A stretch of 64,000 nucleotides of DNA from Lysobacter sp. M2-1. GTDB lineage: Bacteria > Pseudomonadota > Gammaproteobacteria > Xanthomonadales > Xanthomonadaceae. A model generated the notes under the pieces. That model did not search any database, had not been told where the DNA came from, and saw only the letters and a list, made by a program, of their open reading frames with translations. Below are positions 56,757 to 64,000 of this stretch, in pieces. The stretch is taken from the NCBI RefSeq assembly GCF_022662495.1, contig NZ_JAKPBU010000011.1, positions 248,001-312,000 of the forward strand, written 5' to 3'. The first letter of the stretch is position 1. Each line of letters begins with the position of its first letter. A program made the position numbers and the translations under genes.

Positions 56757-56889
56757 GGTCCGAATACCGGACTAATACGCCTGCCTGGCGCATGTGCGCC
56801 TTCACCAGCCCGGCCGGCCGCGTGCCTATGGACCGCCTCGGCTTCGTCCGCGCATGGTGGCACTCTACGGCGCGGGGCGCTCGCGCTGA
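56757..56889 (+). pseudogene. Decayed duplicate of ybdD
   Basis: About 130 bases align clearly to the 3' half of ybdD (54215-54350). Shared runs include CCTGGCGCATGTGCGCC (intact copy near 54236, decayed near 56783) and GGGCGCTCGCGCTG at the end. In the decayed copy GACTACGAT has become GACTAATAC, making an in-frame stop, GGCC is inserted after CAGCCCGGCC, 4 bases are lost after GTCCGCG, and the last two Cys codons are missing. No start codon or 5' half is recognisable. It lies 21 bases after the effector stop. Confidence 0.82.
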
Positions 56890-56964
56890 AAGTTGTCGAT
56901 TGCGGGCACCCTCGTTCGTCGAACCTGGAAGTGCCGGGGTTGGCCCGCACGGAGACCGTCCGCG

Positions 56965-57612
56965 ATGCTGAAGCTTTACGCCCACCCGTTCTCGTCCTAT
57001 TGCCAGAAGGCCCTGACCGCGCTGTACGAGAACGGGACTCCATTCGACTACAGGCTGCTGGAGGGCGAGGAGGCGCAAGCCGAACTCGAGGCGCTGTGGC
57101 CGATGAAGCGCTTTCCCGTGCTCGTGGACGGCGAGCAGACCGTGTTCGAGGCCAGCGCGATCATCGAACACCTGCAGCTTCGCCATCCCGGCGCAGTCCG
57201 GTTGATTCCGGACGGCGACGACGCGGTGGAAGTACGCATGCTCGATCGCGTCTTCGACAACTACGTGATGACCCCGATGCAGAAGATCGTGTTCGACCAT
57301 CTGCGTCCACAGGACCAGCGCGATGCATGCGGTGTCGCCGAGGCGAGGGCCATGCTCGATACCGCTTATGCCTGGCTGGAGCGGCATCTGGCCGGACGCG
57401 AATGGGCAAGCCGGTCCGGTTTCAGCCTTGCCGACTGCGCCGCCGCGCCCTCGCTGTTCTACGCGGACTGGGTGCACCCGCTCGACGACGCTCACGGCAA
57501 TGTGCGCGGTTATCGCCAGCGCCTGCTCGCCCGCCCCTCGTTCGCGCGCGCAGTGGAAGAAGCCCGGCCGTACCGCGCGTATTTTCCGCCAGGGGCGCCC
57601 GACCGCGATTGA
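56965..57612 (+). CDS. Glutathione S-transferase family protein
   Basis: A 215-residue GST-fold protein. The thioredoxin-like N-terminal domain (MLKLYAHPFSSYCQKALTALYENG) carries SSYC near the start where the catalytic Ser or Cys is found, and KRFPVLVDGEQTVFEASAIIEHL has the cis-Pro and the E-S/A glutathione site. The helical domain ends with FSLADCAAAPSLFYADWVHP. The ATG at 56965 has GGAG upstream. The substrate is unknown; possibly detoxification. The next gene begins 5 bases after its stop. Confidence 0.88.
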   Translation: MLKLYAHPFSSYCQKALTALYENGTPFDYRLLEGEEAQAELEALWPMKRFPVLVDGEQTVFEASAIIEHLQLRHPGAVRLIPDGDDAVEVRMLDRVFDNYVMTPMQKIVFDHLRPQDQRDACGVAEARAMLDTAYAWLERHLAGREWASRSGFSLADCAAAPSLFYADWVHPLDDAHGNVRGYRQRLLARPSFARAVEEARPYRAYFPPGAPDRD

Positions 57613-57617
57613 GGGTC

Positions 57618-58040
57618 ATGCCCGTGACGACCGGATACTCGGCGACACCGTTGGCCAGGAAGCTCGGCTTTGTGCCCGGGTGCCGGGTGCTGTTGCGGCA
57701 CCAGCCGTCGCCCTATCTGGAATGGCTGTCGCCGCTTCCGGACGGCGTGCGCTTCGATAAGCGCGCTTCGGCGGGCACCGATCTGGTGCATGTCTTCGTT
57801 GTGTCCCGTTCGACCCTGGTCGAGGAGCTGCAGCGTGCGCGCAGGACGCTCCGGCCCGATGCCGTGGTCTGGGTGTCCTGGCCGAAGAAGGCCTCCGGGG
57901 TTGCAAGCGACGTGAGCGAGGACGTGATCCGAGCCGTCGCGCTGCCGCTCGGCTTCGTCGATGTCAAAGTCTGCGCGGTCAGCCCGGTCTGGTCCGGGCT
58001 GAAGCTGGTGGTGCGCAGGTCGTTGCGTCCGGGCCGGTAG
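57618..58040 (+). CDS. DUF3052 family protein
   Basis: A 140-residue protein, MPVTTGYSATPLARKLGFVPGCRVLL, then GTDLVHVFVVSRSTLVEELQRARRTLRPDAVVWVSWPKKASGV and a closing SPVWSGLKLVVRR. This is the DUF3052 family: small cytoplasmic proteins with a Rossmann-like core, some near methyltransferases, function unknown. GYSATPLARKLG and VWVSWPKKASG are the diagnostic parts. It starts 5 bases after the GST-like gene, so the two probably form an operon. A convergent gene ends 6 bases past its stop. Confidence 0.85.
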   Translation: MPVTTGYSATPLARKLGFVPGCRVLLRHQPSPYLEWLSPLPDGVRFDKRASAGTDLVHVFVVSRSTLVEELQRARRTLRPDAVVWVSWPKKASGVASDVSEDVIRAVALPLGFVDVKVCAVSPVWSGLKLVVRRSLRPGR

Positions 58041-58046
58041 GACTGG

Positions 58047-58229
58047 CTACCGGCGGTTGATCGTGATGGCGCTCCAGCTCTCACGCCTGCGGCGATCGAA
58101 CCCGCTGCGCCGATCGCTATGCACCAGGTCGAAGCGGATCTCCTCGCGCCGGTCGCGGCCCTCGCGCCGCTCGGTGTTGGCGCGGCGCTCGGGTCCGGAG
58201 TACGGCGGCTTTGGTGCATGGTCAGGCAC
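58047..58229 (-). CDS. Arginine-rich 60-residue protein, copy A
   Basis: A small protein beginning at GTG 58229 with an excellent AAGGAGG 8 bases upstream. It consists of PPYSGPERRANTERREG, RDRREEIRFDL, DRRSGFDRRRR and SWSAITINRR, so that RR and DRR recur about every six to ten residues. It is collinear with copy B at 59370-59555. The charged repeats resemble neither a signal peptide nor a known nucleic-acid-binding domain; RNA, nucleotide or anion binding can be guessed only. It is convergent with the DUF3052 gene. Confidence 0.72.
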   Translation of the reverse strand: MPDHAPKPPYSGPERRANTERREGRDRREEIRFDLVHSDRRSGFDRRRRESWSAITINRR

Positions 58230-58424
58230 GGCGCGAACCTCCTTGCGACATAAGTCATGACTCCCCAACGCGATTCCCCGACAAGACCGGCCGCCCGATG
58301 AAATACATCCGCAAGCCTGACCGCTTGCCCCTGGTTGCCGCGTTGAGACAGCTACGATCCCAGTCATGCGGTACGCCGAAGGCGGATGCGGGGATCATCC
58401 GGTCTTCCAACAAGGGGGTTCTCT

Positions 58425-59297
58425 GTGTCGATGCAAGCCGCTGTTCCCGTTCGTTCCAAAGTTCGCTGGATGGCCTCCAGCACACTGGCAAGTTGCCTGC
58501 TGGGCCTGCTGTTTTCCACCGCCGCGTCGGCCACCGGCACCGTTGGCATCCCCACCCCCGTGGACGTCGATCTGAGCTGCAAGGACTTCGATACCGCCGG
58601 CATCCTCAATGAGGTCGAACTGCTGGTCAGTCCGCTGCCTGAAGGTCCCACTTTGCAAGGCGACGGTGTACTGGCAGTTTCGACGATCTCGTTCGAATCG
58701 ACGAATGGATGGCTGCTGTACTGGATCCAGGAAAGCACCGGCCAGTCGATCCATCACGTCAGCCTCAGCGGTGCCGGCTCGGCAGTGCTCTACAGCTACG
58801 ACCCTCCGGTGACGCATGACGAAGGCCTGCACCTGCCGGCGCCGCAGACCGCGCTGTTCCAGACCATGACGACCACGCCCGGCTACCCGCAGGCCGCGAA
58901 CGCACGGTTCTGCTATTCCACCCCACAGGAGACCGGATTCGAGGGTTGCACGCTGGGTTACTGGAAGGTGCGCCAGCATCACGATTCATGGCCGGCTCCG
59001 TACTACCCAGGCAGCAACCTGCAGGTCGCCTTCGGCGCGGACGCGTTCAACGATTCCTTCCTCAATGCGCTGAACTACAAGGGAGGCCCCGGCATCGCCG
59101 GCGCCAAGCGCATCCTGCTCAAGCAGGCCGTCGCTGCCCTGCTCGGTGCGACCTCGCCGGATGTCGACTACCCGATCACGACCGCGACCGTGACCTCACA
59201 GGTGGCCGCCGCCCTGGCCAGCAACGATCGCGAGATCATGCTGTCCCTGTCCACGACGCTGGACGCCTACAACAACCAAGGCTGCCCGCTGAACTGA
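58425..59297 (+). CDS. Secreted protein with GCTLGYWK motif
   Basis: A protein of about 290 residues with a signal peptide (VRWMASSTLASCLLGLLFSTAASA). The first part (about 40-165) is beta-rich (STISFESTNGWLLYWIQES, HHVSLSGAGSAVLYSYDPP). Then follows GFEGCTLGYWKVRQHHDSW, a form of the CTxGYWK(N/x)H motif found in a range of secreted and cell-surface bacterial proteins of unknown role, and a helical C-terminus ending NNQGCPLN. Start: GTG 58425 with AAGGGGG upstream is preferred; ATG 58431 is two codons later. It stands between two copies of an arginine-rich gene on the other strand and ends in a strong terminator. Confidence 0.75.
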   Translation: MSMQAAVPVRSKVRWMASSTLASCLLGLLFSTAASATGTVGIPTPVDVDLSCKDFDTAGILNEVELLVSPLPEGPTLQGDGVLAVSTISFESTNGWLLYWIQESTGQSIHHVSLSGAGSAVLYSYDPPVTHDEGLHLPAPQTALFQTMTTTPGYPQAANARFCYSTPQETGFEGCTLGYWKVRQHHDSWPAPYYPGSNLQVAFGADAFNDSFLNALNYKGGPGIAGAKRILLKQAVAALLGATSPDVDYPITTATVTSQVAAALASNDREIMLSLSTTLDAYNNQGCPLN

Positions 59298-59317
59298 CTG
59301 CGTTCGACGGGGAATGC

Positions 59318-59347
59318 AAGAAGCCGCGCTCGCGCGGCTTCTTTTTT
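59318..59347 (+). terminator. Strong intrinsic terminator after the GYWK protein gene
   Basis: AAGAAGCCGCG and CGCGGCTTCTT form a perfect 11-base stem around CTCG, followed by a run of six T. It is the clearest intrinsic terminator in the window, 20 bases past the stop. Confidence 0.9.
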
Positions 59348-59369
59348 GAACGCATGATCGCTGCGGGCG

Positions 59370-59555
59370 CTACCGGCGGTCGATCGCGCTCCCGTTCCAC
59401 GACCCCTGCCGGCGCCGGTCCTTGCCGCTGCGACGGTCCTCCTTGGTCAGGTCGAAACGAAATTCCTCGCGCCGATCGCTGCCCTGCCGGCGCTCCTTGC
59501 CGCTGCGGCGCTCCGGCCCGCGATAGGGTTCTGGCCGGTCTTCGACTTCGAACAT
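59370..59555 (-). CDS. Arginine-rich 61-residue protein, copy B
   Basis: Begins at ATG 59555, with GGAGAG upstream; an ATG six codons earlier (59573) is less well placed. It reads RPEPYRGPERRSGKERRQG, SDRREEFRFDLTK, EDRRSGKDRRRQ and GSWNGSAIDRR, matching copy A along its whole length, with identical ERR, DRREE, RFDL, DRRSG, DRRR and SW positions. It lies 49 bases after the DUF819 permease gene on the same strand and could share its transcript. Confidence 0.72.
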   Translation of the reverse strand: MFEVEDRPEPYRGPERRSGKERRQGSDRREEFRFDLTKEDRRSGKDRRRQGSWNGSAIDRR

Positions 59556-59604
59556 GGGCCGCTCTCCGTTCATCCCGTTCCACTAGAAAACGCAAAGCCG
59601 TGAT

Positions 59605-60855
59605 TCATCCGGTCGCCAGCGCCCGCAGGATCAGGCCCAGCAGGTAAGACAGCCCTGTGCCCGTGGCGTAGCCCAAGGTCCCCAGCAGGGCTCCCACCGG
59701 CGCCAGCGCGGGATGGAAGGCCGACGCCACGACCGGTGCCGAGGCCGGTCCACCGATATTGCTCTGCGAGCCGATCGCGAAATAGAAGAACGGCACGCGC
59801 AGCAGCCTGCCCATCAGCCACAACAGCACGATATGGATGGAGATCCAGACGATCCCCAGCAGGAACAGCCACGGCCGGTCGAGCAGCGCGAAGATGTCCA
59901 TCTGCATGCCGATGGTGGCGATCAGGAAGTACAGCAACAGCTGACCGATGTTCGACGCGCCCGCGCCCTCGAGGGTGCGCGCACGGGTGAAGCTCAGGCC
60001 CAGCCCGATCAACGTCGACAGCATCACCATCCAGACGAAGGGCTCATGCAAGCTGACCGTCTTCGCCCAGGACACGTGGGCACCGAACCAGGCCGAAACC
60101 GGCGCCGCGACGAAATGGGACAGGCCGACCGCGCCGAACGCCAGCCCGATGATCATCATCAGGTCGGTCAGGCTGGCGATGCGACCGTGTTCGGCGCGGA
60201 ACGCTTCCAGCTTGAGCTTGAGTTCCTCGATCGCGCGGGTATCGGCGCCGCTACGCGCGTCGATGGCCTGCGCGCGCGCGGCCAGGAAGATCAGCACCGC
60301 CATCCACACGTAGCCCACGCCCACATCGACCACAGCGAACTGGCCGAAGGTCGTGGCGTCGACCTGGAAGATTTCCTTCATAGCCAGCATGTTGGCGCCA
60401 CCACCGATCCAGCTGCCGGCAAGCGTGGTCATGCCGGTCCAGGTGTCGCCGGCCACGGTTTCTGGGTGCACGGCGCGGAACAGCAGGAAGGCGAGCACGG
60501 CCCCCGCCATCACGCTCAGCGATGCCGCCGCATACATCAGCACCAGTTTCGGCCCGAGTCTGAGGATCGCCTTCAGGTCGATCGACAGGGTGAGCAGCAC
60601 CAGTGCCGCAGGCAGCAGCACGCGACTGGCGACCGGGTTGTAGAGCTTGCTCGCTTCGCCGTCGATCAGGCCGAAGGTGTTGTACAGGCCCGGGATCAGG
60701 TAGCACAGCAGCAACGCGGGGACGAAACTGTAGAACTTCCGGAAGAAGCCGTGCTGGAGCGATGCGGTCCAGAACACCGCGCCGAGGGTCGCGGCGATCA
60801 GGCCAAGGACGACGATGTCGTTGCTGATCAGCGCCGTGCTGGCGACCGGCTCCAC
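59605..60855 (-). CDS. DUF819 family membrane protein (YjcL-like permease)
   Basis: A 416-residue inner-membrane protein with 11-12 helices. Family features are FVPALLLCYLIPGLYNTFGLID, AALVLLTLSIDLKAILRLG, TLAGSWIGGGANMLAMKEIFQV, and IGSQSNIGGPASAPVVASAFHPALAPVGALLGTLGYATGT in pieces. DUF819 proteins resemble anion/keto-acid or amino-acid permeases but none in this group has a settled substrate. The start at 60855 lies 1 base after the S9 peptidase stop, so it is co-transcribed with a peptidase and a peptide transporter, which suggests movement of peptides or amino acids. Confidence 0.88.
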   Translation of the reverse strand: MEPVASTALISNDIVVLGLIAATLGAVFWTASLQHGFFRKFYSFVPALLLCYLIPGLYNTFGLIDGEASKLYNPVASRVLLPAALVLLTLSIDLKAILRLGPKLVLMYAAASLSVMAGAVLAFLLFRAVHPETVAGDTWTGMTTLAGSWIGGGANMLAMKEIFQVDATTFGQFAVVDVGVGYVWMAVLIFLAARAQAIDARSGADTRAIEELKLKLEAFRAEHGRIASLTDLMMIIGLAFGAVGLSHFVAAPVSAWFGAHVSWAKTVSLHEPFVWMVMLSTLIGLGLSFTRARTLEGAGASNIGQLLLYFLIATIGMQMDIFALLDRPWLFLLGIVWISIHIVLLWLMGRLLRVPFFYFAIGSQSNIGGPASAPVVASAFHPALAPVGALLGTLGYATGTGLSYLLGLILRALATG

Positions 60856-60856
60856 C

Positions 60857-62935
60857 CTACGGCCCGATGTGCTGCTTGAGCCAACCGTTGACCGTGTCGT
60901 GCCAGAGCACGCTGTTCTGCGGCTTCAGCACCCAGTGGTTCTCGTCGGGGAAGTACAGGAACTTCGATTCGATCCCGCGGCGCTGCAACGCGGTGAAGGT
61001 GGCGATGCCCTGCTCCACCGGGATGCGGTAGTCGAGCTGGCCATGCACCACGAGCATCGGCACGCGCCACTCGTCGACATGGTTGACCGGGTTGAACTTC
61101 TCGTAGTTCCTCGGCACGTCGTACGGCGTACCACCCTGCTCCCACTCGGTGAACCACAATTCCTCGGTGGCATAGCCCATCGCCCGCTGGTCGAACACGC
61201 CATCGTGATTGACCAGGCATTTCCACGGTTCGTTCCAGTTACCGGCGATCCAGTTGACCATGAAGCCGCCGTAGCTGGCGCCCAGGGCGCAGGCCTTTTC
61301 CGCGTCGAGGAAGTCGTACTTCGCAAGCGCCGCCTTCCAGCCTTTCTGCAGGTCCTCCAGCGGACGGTCGCCCCAGTGCTGGCTGATCGCGTCGGTGAAC
61401 GCCTGGCCGTAGCCGGTGGAGCCATGGAAGTCGATCATCACCACGGCGTAGCCCTGCCCGGCGTAGGTCTGCGGGTTCCAGCGGTAGCTCCAGCCGTCGC
61501 CGAAGCTGCCCTGCGGCCCGCCGTGGATCAGGAATGCGACCGGGTATTTCTGGCCGGCCACGTAATTCCATGGCTTGACCACGTAGCCGTGCACGGTATC
61601 TCCGCTCCAACCCTTGAAGTCGAACTGTTCGTACTCGCCCCAGGCCACGTCGGCGAGCATCTCGCCCGCGCTGGGCGTGATCGCACGCACCGGCGTGCCG
61701 GCGATCCCGCCGGTGAACAGCTGGTCCCCGCTCTTCATGCTGTTGCGTGCGAACACCAGGGTGGGCCCGGTGGGACCTGTGTCGGCCAGTTCGAACGCGG
61801 ATACACTGCCATCGCCGACCAGTTTGGTGACCCCGCCGCTTTCCACATCCACGGCGAACAGCGGATGTTCTCCCGTGTCCTGGGCCGTGGTGTAGATGGT
61901 CCGGCCATCGGCGGACACGGTGATGCCGTCGGCAGAGCGGTCCCACTGCGGTGCGATCTCGCGCGTGTTGCCGCTGGCGAGGTCCATCGATTTCAACGCG
62001 AAGCGGTCCGCCTCGAAACCCGGGCGCTTCATCGCGCGGTAGTAAAGCGTGCGGCCGTCCTTGCCGAACACCGGACCCGCGTCCCAGGCGGGGTTTCCCG
62101 AGGTGAGGTTCGTGGCGGCGCCGGTGCCGTCGGCGTTGACCTGGTACAGATCGAAGTTGGTCGACCAGGGTTCCTCCCGGTCCGACCTGCGTGCGCTGAA
62201 CACGAGGGTCTTGCCGTCGGGAGCCCATGCAAGATCCGACAGGTCGCCGAAAGGCTTGGACGGGATGTCGCCTTCCACGTCGCCGCCGACCAGGACCGCG
62301 GTTTTCGCAGGCGCCGCGCCGCCCAGGTCAGCCACGAACACGCGATTCAGGCGCCCGTCCGACCAGGTATCCCAGTGACGGATGAACATGCGGTCGAAGA
62401 CCACACCGCTGGTCTTCTTCTTGCCGTCGGCGTCGAGCTGCTTCTTTGCGCACTCGAGATCCGACGCGCACTGGGGGAAGGTCGAAAACACCAGCGCCAC
62501 CTGCTTGCCGTCCGGCGACAGCTTGTAACCGTCGACATCCAGGGCGAACGCGGTGAGCTGCTTCGGCGTACCGCCCGCCACGAGCTGCGCATACAGCTGC
62601 GAACTGCCGTTCTTCGCGCTGAGAAAGTACACCGTCGTTCCATCGGGCGAGAACGCAGGCGAATTGACGTTCCAGCCTTCGGGGGTCAAGCGCACCGGCG
62701 GAGCCGCGTCGCGCGCGAATAGGTCCTCGATCCACAGCGAGGTGCTCGCCTTGTTGGCATCGAAATCCACCACCCGCTTGGCGAACACCAGCTTGCGAGC
62801 ATTCGGCGAGAGCGTCGGCGAGGAGTAACGATCCATCTTCGCCAGGTCACGGACGTCGAAGCCGCGCTCGGCGTGTGCGAACGTGGGGAGAGCAAGCAGG
62901 AGGGCGGCGGATAGAATGGCGTGGCGCAGGTTCAT
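60857..62935 (-). CDS. S9-family prolyl oligopeptidase-like peptidase, exported
   Basis: A 692-residue serine peptidase (dipeptidyl aminopeptidase/acylaminoacyl-peptidase group). From the ATG at 62935 (GGAG upstream) a signal peptide is seen (LRHAILSAALLLALPTFAHAE). A beta-propeller follows (LSPNARKLVFAKRVVD, FSPDGTTVYFLSA, WAPDGKTLVFSARRSD, VSADGRTIYTTAQD). The C-terminal alpha/beta-hydrolase has HGGPQGSFGD, the nucleophile Ser in GASYGGFMVNW, Asp in GQLDYRIPVEQG and His in DENHWVLK. It would trim periplasmic peptides. It lies between the OPT transporter and DUF819 genes in one operon. The frame stays open upstream to 63997, antisense-free, but runs through the OPT gene in another frame and is not used. 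Confidence 0.93.
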   Translation of the reverse strand: MNLRHAILSAALLLALPTFAHAERGFDVRDLAKMDRYSSPTLSPNARKLVFAKRVVDFDANKASTSLWIEDLFARDAAPPVRLTPEGWNVNSPAFSPDGTTVYFLSAKNGSSQLYAQLVAGGTPKQLTAFALDVDGYKLSPDGKQVALVFSTFPQCASDLECAKKQLDADGKKKTSGVVFDRMFIRHWDTWSDGRLNRVFVADLGGAAPAKTAVLVGGDVEGDIPSKPFGDLSDLAWAPDGKTLVFSARRSDREEPWSTNFDLYQVNADGTGAATNLTSGNPAWDAGPVFGKDGRTLYYRAMKRPGFEADRFALKSMDLASGNTREIAPQWDRSADGITVSADGRTIYTTAQDTGEHPLFAVDVESGGVTKLVGDGSVSAFELADTGPTGPTLVFARNSMKSGDQLFTGGIAGTPVRAITPSAGEMLADVAWGEYEQFDFKGWSGDTVHGYVVKPWNYVAGQKYPVAFLIHGGPQGSFGDGWSYRWNPQTYAGQGYAVVMIDFHGSTGYGQAFTDAISQHWGDRPLEDLQKGWKAALAKYDFLDAEKACALGASYGGFMVNWIAGNWNEPWKCLVNHDGVFDQRAMGYATEELWFTEWEQGGTPYDVPRNYEKFNPVNHVDEWRVPMLVVHGQLDYRIPVEQGIATFTALQRRGIESKFLYFPDENHWVLKPQNSVLWHDTVNGWLKQHIGP

Positions 62936-62979
62936 GACGGCTCCAACAGGTCCAAGGCGTACAGGAAGAGAACCAGAGA

Positions 62980-64000
62980 TCACATCGGACCTGGCTCGAC
63001 GTCGCCGAGCGCGGGCTTGGCCTTGGCCCCGGTGCGGTACAGCAGCCAGCCGACCACGGTGAGCACGACCAGCCCGACGATCTCGCCGAACTGGAACTGC
63101 TCCGGGAGCGCAATGACATCGGCGCGCCCTGAGGCGACGATCGGGATCGCGATCAGGATGCCCATCAACGCCTCGCCGGTGATCAGCCCGGCGGCGAACA
63201 GCGTCCCGGGCCGGTGCAGACGGTCGCGGGCCACTTCGTCCTCGGTGCCGACCATGCCGTGGCGCCGCTCGACCAGGTAGGACAGCAGGCCGCCGAGGAA
63301 GATCGGCACCATCAATTCCAGCGGCAGGTAGATGCCGATGGCCGCGGCCAGCACCGGGACGCGGAACTTCGCGCCGCGGGCCTTGAGCACTTCGTCGATC
63401 GCGATGATCGCCGCGCCCACGCCTGCGCCGATGGCGATGATGCCCCACGGCAATTCGCCCCCGAACATGCCCCTGGCCACCGAGGCCATCAGCGTGGCCT
63501 GGGGTGCGGACAGCGAATTGGGCTGCTCGGGTGTCGGTGCGCCGATGCCGTAGGCCTGGGCCAGCAGGTTCAGCACCGGCGCCATCACCAGCGCGCACGA
63601 AAATGCGCCGATGCCGAGCATCAGCTGCTGCTTCCATGGCGTGGCGCCGACGATGTAGCCGGCCTTCAGGTCCTGCAGGTTGTCTCCGCCGACCGCAGCG
63701 GCGCAGCACACCACCGCGCCGATCATGATCGCCGCAACCGCACCGATCGGCGAATCGCGCCCCAACAGCAGCATCAGCACCACCGAGGCGAACAGGATGG
63801 TGGCGATGGTGATGCCGGACACCGGGTTGTTCGAGGAACCGACCAGGCCCGCGAGGTAGGCCGATACGGAGACGAACAGGAAGCCGGCCACGATCATGAT
63901 GATCGCCATCGGAATGCTCACGCCCCAGTTGCCGACGATGGCTTGGTACAACAGCAGCAACGGAATGACGAAGGCGACCAGCGCCACCAGCATCCACTTC
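62980..64000 (-). CDS. OPT-family oligopeptide transporter (5' part beyond the window)
   Basis: The last 340 residues of a large membrane transporter; the reading frame is open at the window end. At least eight helices are visible, with VSAYLAGLVGSSNNPVSGITIATILFAS, the NPVSG motif being typical of the OPT family, then DNLQDLKAGYIVGATPWKQQLMLGIGA, and PLELMVPIFLGGLLSYLVER and LFAAGLITGEALMGILIAIP. OPT proteins of this prokaryotic group take up small peptides or metal-chelate complexes by proton symport. It lies 44 bases upstream of the S9 peptidase, so uptake and breakdown of peptides appear coupled. Confidence 0.92.
   Translation of the reverse strand, partial: KWMLVALVAFVIPLLLLYQAIVGNWGVSIPMAIIMIVAGFLFVSVSAYLAGLVGSSNNPVSGITIATILFASVVLMLLLGRDSPIGAVAAIMIGAVVCCAAAVGGDNLQDLKAGYIVGATPWKQQLMLGIGAFSCALVMAPVLNLLAQAYGIGAPTPEQPNSLSAPQATLMASVARGMFGGELPWGIIAIGAGVGAAIIAIDEVLKARGAKFRVPVLAAAIGIYLPLELMVPIFLGGLLSYLVERRHGMVGTEDEVARDRLHRPGTLFAAGLITGEALMGILIAIPIVASGRADVIALPEQFQFGEIVGLVVLTVVGWLLYRTGAKAKPALGDVEPGPM

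Noticed and set aside
62936-63997. Upstream extension of the S9 peptidase frame to 1046 codons
   Set aside because: The extension reads through the OPT transporter gene in a wrong frame; the ATG at 62935 has a signal peptide and ribosome-binding site.

Overview
This 64 kb window is a high-GC chromosomal segment from a gammaproteobacterium of the Xanthomonadaceae/Lysobacteraceae type (Lysobacter, Luteimonas or Xanthomonas relative; genus not decidable here). The reasons are a complete gum (xanthan-type exopolysaccharide) operon, a protein with the C-terminal domain that marks Xanthomonadales type IV secretion substrates, GTAG/GTGG-headed REP palindromes, and Xanthomonas-like gene content. I saw no rRNA, tRNA, CRISPR array, transposase or prophage.

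Layout. 1-9.9 kb: the 3'-truncated nucleosidase gene ppnN, an Oar-like TonB-dependent receptor, a coupled grxD-SDR-marC operon, sodB, purEK, a Trm112-like gene with nadC, and a DUF3301 gene. 10-14 kb: the conserved block petABC-sspA-sspB (cytochrome bc1 plus stringent starvation proteins). 14-24.7 kb: a lytic transglycosylase, miaB, an amidohydrolase, a signal-less M15 peptidase next to a lipoprotein, and a TetR-controlled ABC-2 exporter operon. 24.8-37.7 kb: an eleven-gene gum operon on the minus strand in the order gumB-C-D-E-F-H-I-J-K-L-M. It encodes export (GumB, C, E, J), the five glycosyltransferases (GumD, M, H, K, I), one acetyltransferase (GumF) and the ketal pyruvyltransferase (GumL); gumG is absent. 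38-43.7 kb: phoH-ybeY-corC, a DUF4105 protein and CorA. In many relatives phoH directly follows miaB; here about 21 kb including the whole gum operon lies between them.

43.7-52 kb is a carbohydrate-utilisation locus: a LacI regulator and a GH30 lipoprotein diverge from a large TonB-dependent receptor and a GH3 glycosidase, with a LacI-type operator in the shared control region. 52-54.4 kb holds cstA-ybdD (pyruvate uptake). It is followed by the most interesting module: an ankyrin lipoprotein and a lipase-fold protein ending in an XVIPCD-like domain, a candidate Xanthomonadales T4SS antibacterial effector-immunity pair. The module is closed off by a decayed second copy of ybdD, so it sits between an intact and a dead copy of the same gene.

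57-64 kb: a GST-like protein, a DUF3052 protein, two paralogous arginine-rich 60-residue proteins flanking a secreted GYWK-motif protein, and an operon of OPT oligopeptide transporter, S9 peptidase and DUF819 permease running off the window end. Start codons were chosen from Shine-Dalgarno sequences, signal peptides, family lengths and the many 4-base ATGA/GTGA overlaps; where two starts are plausible this is stated.
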